Below, in pieces: positions 30,601-34,336 of a stretch of DNA of 34,336 bases (position 1 is the stretch's first letter; each line of letters opens with the position of its first letter). Origin of the DNA: an uncultured Anderseniella sp. GTDB taxonomy: Bacteria; Pseudomonadota; Alphaproteobacteria; Rhizobiales; Aestuariivirgaceae. The notes below the pieces were generated by a model, which had not been told where the DNA came from, searched no databases, and was given only the letters and a program-made list of their open reading frames with translations. The stretch spans positions 1 to 34,336 of the forward strand of contig CALHUA010000200.1 in NCBI GenBank assembly GCA_938039915.1, read 5' to 3'. A program made the translations under genes and the position numbers.

Positions 30601-31420
30601 GGAGGCAGAGCCTGAGCCTGAAGTGGAAAGCCTGGCGCCATGGTCGCCATATGACTTCCACCCAGCGCCATGGGCGCCGCGAGTTGCAAATCCTGCTTAT
30701 GAGCAACCGGCAATCGAGGGGCCGCAAGACTCTGAGAATGTTGAGGCAGACGAGGCCGCAGACGAACAACTGGCGCCGGTTGATTATCCGGTACATGGCC
30801 GGCAAACGACTGAAGCTGACCTGGAAACAGTGTCACGACAGGTCAAGGATGCGCTGGCGGGGATCGCTGAAACTCCCGCAGCGAGACCGGCAGCATCAAG
30901 GCCAATCCCGCCTTTGGCCCCGGTCACGGCAAGAAGGCCTGCGGCAGAAATCAGACCGGTGCCCAAGGTCGATCCTGTGCCGGTGGTACCGCCTGCGCCA
31001 CCTGCGGCAGAGCCGAAGCCATCACCAAAAGCGGAACCCGCACCGGCGTCGAAACCGGCTGCAGAACCAGCATCTGCGCCGGCAAAAGAGCCTGCCAAAG
31101 TATCGAAACCGCCAGTTGTTGACCCGGTTCCGGCGAAATCGAAACCGGCCGCTGACAAACAGCCGGAAACCCAAAAAGCGCGTCAGAAGGAACCTGAAAA
31201 ACCGGACGGCAGGGCCGCTGAAAAACCGGTAGCACGTAAAGTCACCAATGGAGCTGCCGCGGCCAAGGATGACACGGCGGAAACCGCCGCGCCGTGCAAA
31301 CCCCGGGCGCAGGACAAGCCCAAGAAAACCAGGGCAGCAAGAAAGCAACCTGCGAAAAAAGCCGCGGCCAGGAAAAAACGCAGCGTGGCGAAAAAGGCCA
31401 AGGGAACCAATGCGGCCTAA
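27602..31420 (+). CDS. Membrane PAS-GGDEF-EAL protein, likely c-di-GMP phosphodiesterase, with Pro/Ala/Lys-rich C-terminal tail
   Basis: Signal peptide, periplasmic region and several TM helices (7TMR-DISM-like), PAS_3, degenerate GGDEF (PGDQF), EAL domain with intact EAL, NVSSSQ, VTE, DDFGTGYSSL, KVD, AEGVET; low-complexity tail. Confidence 0.9.
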   Translation: MPFWRLTVAALVGICMTLIVSTAGVQAQDAGKVVRADFSASHIDVVPFLGAVQSDNRQVVVQLPATAAGQTESMNLQATGAGPQYRWAIFTTANPSAIERELVIDAARQSFPGSGIVSPSYSSSRISAASSSRSVTLRRLNIPDRDAFAFTVPPNTSLTVALELSEVGVSGVRLWQRSAFDHNAYRQALYRGIVLGMAMLAVVVITCLVLLSPQIVFPLSMIFAVPAVGFITLETGQLEAALNSVLPVLVPRHEVLSAIIEALMTAGVMFMGVTIMRTRRQLPTLSGLLIFAGGAGVALAAYAFFEPVLVKQIVRIGFALGVVTVLVASAILAHRGGVRAKSSSMIWILLGLWTAAASFIAIARPPSELASPVLVGGLALVLVALAFVLAYFAFSSALNPEQDTLEAERNALALASASQVVWDYEPGDNSFFVGTELEKVLGYEEDSLDNTDPKSWLTLIHPNDHNAYFAALEVAKLRGNQHFEQQLRVRHADGRYRWYTLKGSSLPNGSETGLRLTGVLSDASQQRNSQNRLLSDAIFDVVTGLPNYALYLDRLSQATKRAVANDDLQLNIVIVDIDRFNVVNDRLGQEIGDSLLKTISRRIEKLLPETSSLARMPGDQFAIIHETSSDQDAMETAIIFVDQVRHAVSQPVRVPPNEIYLTCCVGVAHWNPEMEGADVLHRCADTALFDAKMRGKDKVAFYKPGMLQETTSSALSTEDLQEALQERRLELLYQPIMRLSDRQLAGFEALVRLRKADGEVLEPSSFLPLAERSGLIGDVGAFVLSEAARQLGVWQRMFTPAQPVFVSVNVSSSQLTGPRLLHLARTVLSREELAPGTLKLEVTETMVMENPELSLQMLDRLKALGIGLSCDDFGTGYSSLSYLRRLPFDTIKVDRSFLQAGLETDRGSVILDAIILLAHDLGLQVVAEGVETREQLNHLVTLECDLAQGFLIGEPIDAQQVLEALGAPSRGASSSQSGIASLWSRLTRRQPVVPAASIATEAEPEPEVESLAPWSPYDFHPAPWAPRVANPAYEQPAIEGPQDSENVEADEAADEQLAPVDYPVHGRQTTEADLETVSRQVKDALAGIAETPAARPAASRPIPPLAPVTARRPAAEIRPVPKVDPVPVVPPAPPAAEPKPSPKAEPAPASKPAAEPASAPAKEPAKVSKPPVVDPVPAKSKPAADKQPETQKARQKEPEKPDGRAAEKPVARKVTNGAAAAKDDTAETAAPCKPRAQDKPKKTRAARKQPAKKAAARKKRSVAKKAKGTNAA

Positions 31421-31484
31421 AACTGAGCGCCTTGAAGGCGATCAGGTCAAGACTTTCGTTTCCTTGTGTTAGTGAACAAATATG

Positions 31485-32072
31485 TCAGGCGTTGCCGAAG
31501 TGACCGCCCGACAGCATGGCTTCGTCGACACCGATACGGGCAAGTGCTGACTGGTATTTCGCATCCAGGTCACTGTCGAACAGTAATCTTTCATCAGCTT
31601 CGCAGTGCAGCCATCCGTTTTGACGAATTTCGCTCTCCAACTGTCCCGGGCCCCAACCTGTATAACCCAGTGCCAGAAGCGATTTGCGCGGCCCCTCGCC
31701 ACGCGCGATTGCCCGCAATACATCGAGTGTCGCCGTCAGCCCGATATTGCTGTCCACGCCTAACGTGCTTTCTGCACTGAAATAATCCCTTGAATGCAGG
31801 ACGAAACCACGGCTGGTCTCAACAGGACCGCCCTGCAGCACGCGCGTCGCGGCAATGCTTTCCGGCAGACGAATTGAATTGTCGTTGTCGACCAGGTCAA
31901 GGCGCTCCAGAAGCCCGCCGAACGACAGGCTGTCGACCTCATGATTGACCACCAGCCCCATTGCCCCATCCCTGGAATGGGCACACACGAATATGACAGC
32001 CCGTTCAAATCGGTCATCTCCGATGCCGGGCATTGCAATCAACATCTTGCCGTCGAGATATTGCTCAGTCAT
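31485..32072 (-). CDS. YqgE/AlgH family protein
   Basis: YLDGKMLIAMPGIGDDRFERAVIFVCAHSRDGAMGLVVNHEVDSLSFGGLLERL; GGPVETSRGFVLHS; ALGYTGWGPGQLESEIRQNGWL. Confidence 0.95.
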   Translation of the reverse strand: MTEQYLDGKMLIAMPGIGDDRFERAVIFVCAHSRDGAMGLVVNHEVDSLSFGGLLERLDLVDNDNSIRLPESIAATRVLQGGPVETSRGFVLHSRDYFSAESTLGVDSNIGLTATLDVLRAIARGEGPRKSLLALGYTGWGPGQLESEIRQNGWLHCEADERLLFDSDLDAKYQSALARIGVDEAMLSGGHFGNA

Positions 32073-32108
32073 CCGGGTCTTGACCCCAAGTTTGTGTGCG
32101 GGAGCAAC

Positions 32109-32128
32109 ATGGGTTCACCTGAACCCAT
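32109..32128. repeat. Palindromic repeat copy 3
   Basis: ATGGGTTCA-CC-TGAACCCAT, upstream of yqgE. On the minus strand it is followed by GTTGCTCC, as in copy 1. Confidence 0.75.
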
Positions 32129-32143
32129 AAAGTTGCACCAGCG

Positions 32144-32211
32144 CTTTGCAAGCGATCAGTTTAATGACTTTTGATTGATTCAATCAAAAGTCATACTGAT
32201 CTACTGCAAAG
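32144..32211. repeat. Nested ~68-bp imperfect palindrome upstream of yqgE
   Basis: CTTTGCA-agc-GATCAGT-tta-ATGACTTTTGATTGA-t-TCAATCAAAAGTCAT-ACTGATC-tac-TGCAAAG; three matched stems of 7, 7 and 15 bp. Confidence 0.75.
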
Positions 32212-32318
32212 AATAGCACCTGTAAGGAGCTTCGGGCAAATGTCCATGTGTCGGTTCTCGCATTAATTTGATAGCGCTTTAATGGCGGTGATACCGAGTT
32301 TGCTGTTAGAACGATGCC

Positions 32319-33155
32319 ATGAAATCAGTTCGCAACATTACTGTGATGACCCTGCTCGGCGCGATCCTTTTGTCAGTATCCACGCTGGCGAATGCCGGCG
32401 ATGAGCCGACACGGGAGTTTTCCTCGCCTTATACTTCCTTGCGGCTGATGAATGCGGGCGAGCAGGCAGGCGTCTGGCGCAGTGGTGTCTATATCACCAT
32501 GCAAAAAGGGTGGAAGACTTATTGGCGGGTGCCGGGTGATGGCGGCGTGCCGCCCAGTTTCGACTGGTCGGGATCTGAGAACGTTGCAAAAACAAGTGTG
32601 ATGATGCCCCTGCCGCATCGCTTCACGGATGAAAACGGTGAAGGTATCGGCTACAAGACGGAAGTGGTTTTCCCGGTCGATGTCAAACCGCAGGACCCTT
32701 CCAAACCCGCCATGCTGGACCTGAAAATATTCTATGCCGTGTGCAATGATATCTGCGTACCGGTGCAGGCGCAGGTGAAGGTCGGCATTGATGCGAGCAC
32801 GGTGTCGGCTGCCGACAAGTTCCGCCTGAGGGTTGCGCGGGCAGCCGTACCGGTCGAAACCGATGCGGACAGGCTTGCCGTTACTTCACTCAGACAGGTT
32901 GAGGTGGGGGACAAATTTGCGCTTGAGGTGTCCCTGAAGGGTATAAGATCGCCTGCAGATGCGGATATTTTTGTCGAGGCAGCCGGCAGTTCCTATTTTC
33001 GCAAACCTGAAATGGTCAGCCGGTCAGGCGACATCAGCACGTGGCGGATTGCAGTAGACAATTACGGCGATGCTGTTTCACTGGCCGGGAAAACCGTCCG
33101 GCTGACCATCGCAGACGGCGATACGGGTCTTGTCCACGAAGGAGTGCTGCAGTAG
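32319..33155 (+). CDS. Secreted protein with DsbD N-terminal-like domain (protein-disulfide reductase DsbD domain-containing)
   Basis: Signal peptide; YITMQKGWKTYWRVPGDGGVPPSFDWSGSENV...VVFPVDVKPQDPSKPAMLDLKIFYAVCNDICVPVQAQ. Confidence 0.85.
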   Translation: MKSVRNITVMTLLGAILLSVSTLANAGDEPTREFSSPYTSLRLMNAGEQAGVWRSGVYITMQKGWKTYWRVPGDGGVPPSFDWSGSENVAKTSVMMPLPHRFTDENGEGIGYKTEVVFPVDVKPQDPSKPAMLDLKIFYAVCNDICVPVQAQVKVGIDASTVSAADKFRLRVARAAVPVETDADRLAVTSLRQVEVGDKFALEVSLKGIRSPADADIFVEAAGSSYFRKPEMVSRSGDISTWRIAVDNYGDAVSLAGKTVRLTIADGDTGLVHEGVLQ

Positions 33156-33219
33156 ACCTTAGGGTTCATATCCACATACTGCATGTTTTTCCAATCCCCT
33201 TTAATCAAGTGAGTAATCC

Positions 33220-33705
33220 ATGAGCATTTCTGTTGGCGATAAACTGCCTGAAGCAACCTTCACGACAATGACCGCTGAAGGACCGACCCAGATGACCACG
33301 GCGGATGTGTTTGACGGCCGCAAGGTTGTCCTGTTTGCCGTGCCGGGCGCGTTCACGCCTACTTGCCACATGAAGCACTTGCCGGGCTTCGTCACCCATG
33401 CCGCCGATCTCAAGGCCAAGGGTGTCGATACCATTGCCTGCGTGTCGGTAAACGATGTGTTTGTTCTCAATGCCTGGGCCGACCAGTCGGGCGCTAAGGA
33501 TGCAGTGACGTTCCTGGCGGACGGCAGTGCCAATTTCACCAAGGCGATTGGCATGGAACTGGATGCATCCGGTCTGGGCCTGGGCATTCGCTCGCAACGC
33601 TATGCCATGCTGGTGGATGATGGTGTGGTCAGTGTGCTCAATCTTGAAGAGGTGCCGAGTTCGGCAGAGGCATCCAGCGCCGAGAAGATTCTCGCTGCGC
33701 TGTAA
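33220..33705 (+). CDS. Peroxiredoxin (Prx5/hybrid-Prx-like)
   Basis: KVVLFAVPGAFTPTCHMKHLPGFVTHAADLKAKGVDTIACVSVNDVFVLNAWADQSGAKD; TPTC peroxidatic motif. Confidence 0.93.
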   Translation: MSISVGDKLPEATFTTMTAEGPTQMTTADVFDGRKVVLFAVPGAFTPTCHMKHLPGFVTHAADLKAKGVDTIACVSVNDVFVLNAWADQSGAKDAVTFLADGSANFTKAIGMELDASGLGLGIRSQRYAMLVDDGVVSVLNLEEVPSSAEASSAEKILAAL

Positions 33706-33731
33706 TGGATACTCTTTTACGATAACAAGCC

Positions 33732-33764
33732 AAAAACCCGCATCGACTGCGGGTTTTTATTTAT
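33732..33764. terminator. Rho-independent bidirectional terminator between peroxiredoxin and rnhA
   Basis: AAAAACCCGCA (33732-33742) / TGCGGGTTTTT (33748-33758), loop TCGAC; A- and T-tracts on both sides of a GC stem between convergent genes. Confidence 0.9.
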
Positions 33765-34195
33765 TTGTAAGGTGCCATTCCGGCGCGTGCCAGTTCGTCG
33801 GCGCGTTCATTTTCCGGATGGCCCGCGTGGCCCTTGACCCAGTGCCAGTCGATGTCGTGCGGCTGCAGGGCGGCCTGCAGGGCCTGCCAGAGCTCCGCGT
33901 TCTTGACCGGTTTCTTGGCTGCCGTGCGCCAGCCATTGCGCTGCCAGCCCTGGATCCACTTGGTGATGCCGTCGCGGACATAAACCGAGTCTGTATACAA
34001 CGCCACCTTGCACGGCCGTTTCAACGCGTTCAGCGCTTCGATGGCCGCCTGCAACTCCATGCGGTTGTTTGTGGTTTCACTTTCCCCGCCGGACAGTTCC
34101 TTACGGGTCTCGCCATGCATGAGAATGGCACCCCAGCCGCCCGGGCCCGGGTTGCCCGAACAGGCGCCGTCCGTATAAATGGTAACGTCAGTCAA
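33761..34195 (-). CDS. rnhA: Ribonuclease HI
   Basis: [88 protein letters not shown]...[20 protein letters not shown]. No ATG/GTG near the expected N-terminus; TTG at 34195 is the likely start. Confidence 0.92.
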   Translation of the reverse strand: MTDVTIYTDGACSGNPGPGGWGAILMHGETRKELSGGESETTNNRMELQAAIEALNALKRPCKVALYTDSVYVRDGITKWIQGWQRNGWRTAAKKPVKNAELWQALQAALQPHDIDWHWVKGHAGHPENERADELARAGMAPYK

Positions 34196-34197
34196 GA

Positions 34198-34219
34198 GAA
34201 CCCATGTCGCTCTGGGTTC
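34198..34219. repeat. Palindromic repeat copy 4 (variant)
   Basis: GAACCCA-TGTCGCTC-TGGGTTC between the C-terminal CDS fragment and rnhA. The core GAACCCATGTCGCTCT matches GAACCCATGTTGCTCT of copy 1. Confidence 0.55.
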
Positions 34220-34336
34220 AAGATGCTGCGCGCACAGGCGCGCCCGGCTCACCTTCGCGGCGCAGTTGGCGAGGCAGTTTGAACTCGACGTTCTCATCCC
34301 TGGTCTTGACGGTTTCAACGATCACGTTGAACCGTT
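34218..34336 (-). CDS. C-terminal fragment of an unidentified CDS
   Basis: Reverse strand reads [38 protein letters not shown] with no stops to the window edge. Family not recognised. Confidence 0.45.
   Translation of the reverse strand, partial: RFNVIVETVKTRDENVEFKLPRQLRREGEPGAPVRAAS

Noticed and set aside
30408-31410. Minus-strand and alternate-frame ORFs over the EAL tail (e.g. 30576-31232, 30784-31158)
   Set aside because: Low-complexity DNA gives long open frames in several phases; the EAL frame is continuous and explains the region.

Overview
The window looks like an ordinary alphaproteobacterial (probably Hyphomicrobiales-like) chromosomal segment. This is judged from gene content and order only. 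Its backbone is an aa3-type cytochrome c oxidase assembly block (coxB-ctaD-ctaB-small CoxF-like ORF-ctaG-ctaE-DUF983-SURF1) that runs into thrC, an M16 peptidase and a RimJ-like acetyltransferase. Flanking this are a minus-strand tldD-HAD-MATE-DUF937 block with ATGA overlaps, two LysR regulators, an HxlR regulator, three c-di-GMP-related genes (GGDEF, PilZ, PAS-GGDEF-EAL), yqgE, a DsbD-domain protein, a peroxiredoxin and rnhA. I found no CRISPR array, rRNA, tRNA or prophage, and no clear new multi-gene system. The most interesting content is non-coding: (1) a short palindromic repeat, ATGGGTTCAnnTGAACCCAT-GTTGCTC-like, found at four intergenic sites; (2) a ~264-bp foldback element with perfect 32-bp terminal inverted repeats inserted just upstream of the EAL gene, with SD+ATG in both termini; (3) a DUF1127 gene with a strong hairpin on each side; (4) a nested ~68-bp palindrome in the yqgE upstream region; (5) an orphan minus-strand terminator-like hairpin. 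At protein level, two adjacent DUF937-like proteins share a repeated LxDhhxDhLGGG motif or a very basic tail, and the EAL protein has a degenerate GGDEF and a long Pro/Ala/Lys-rich, histone-H1-like C-terminal tail.
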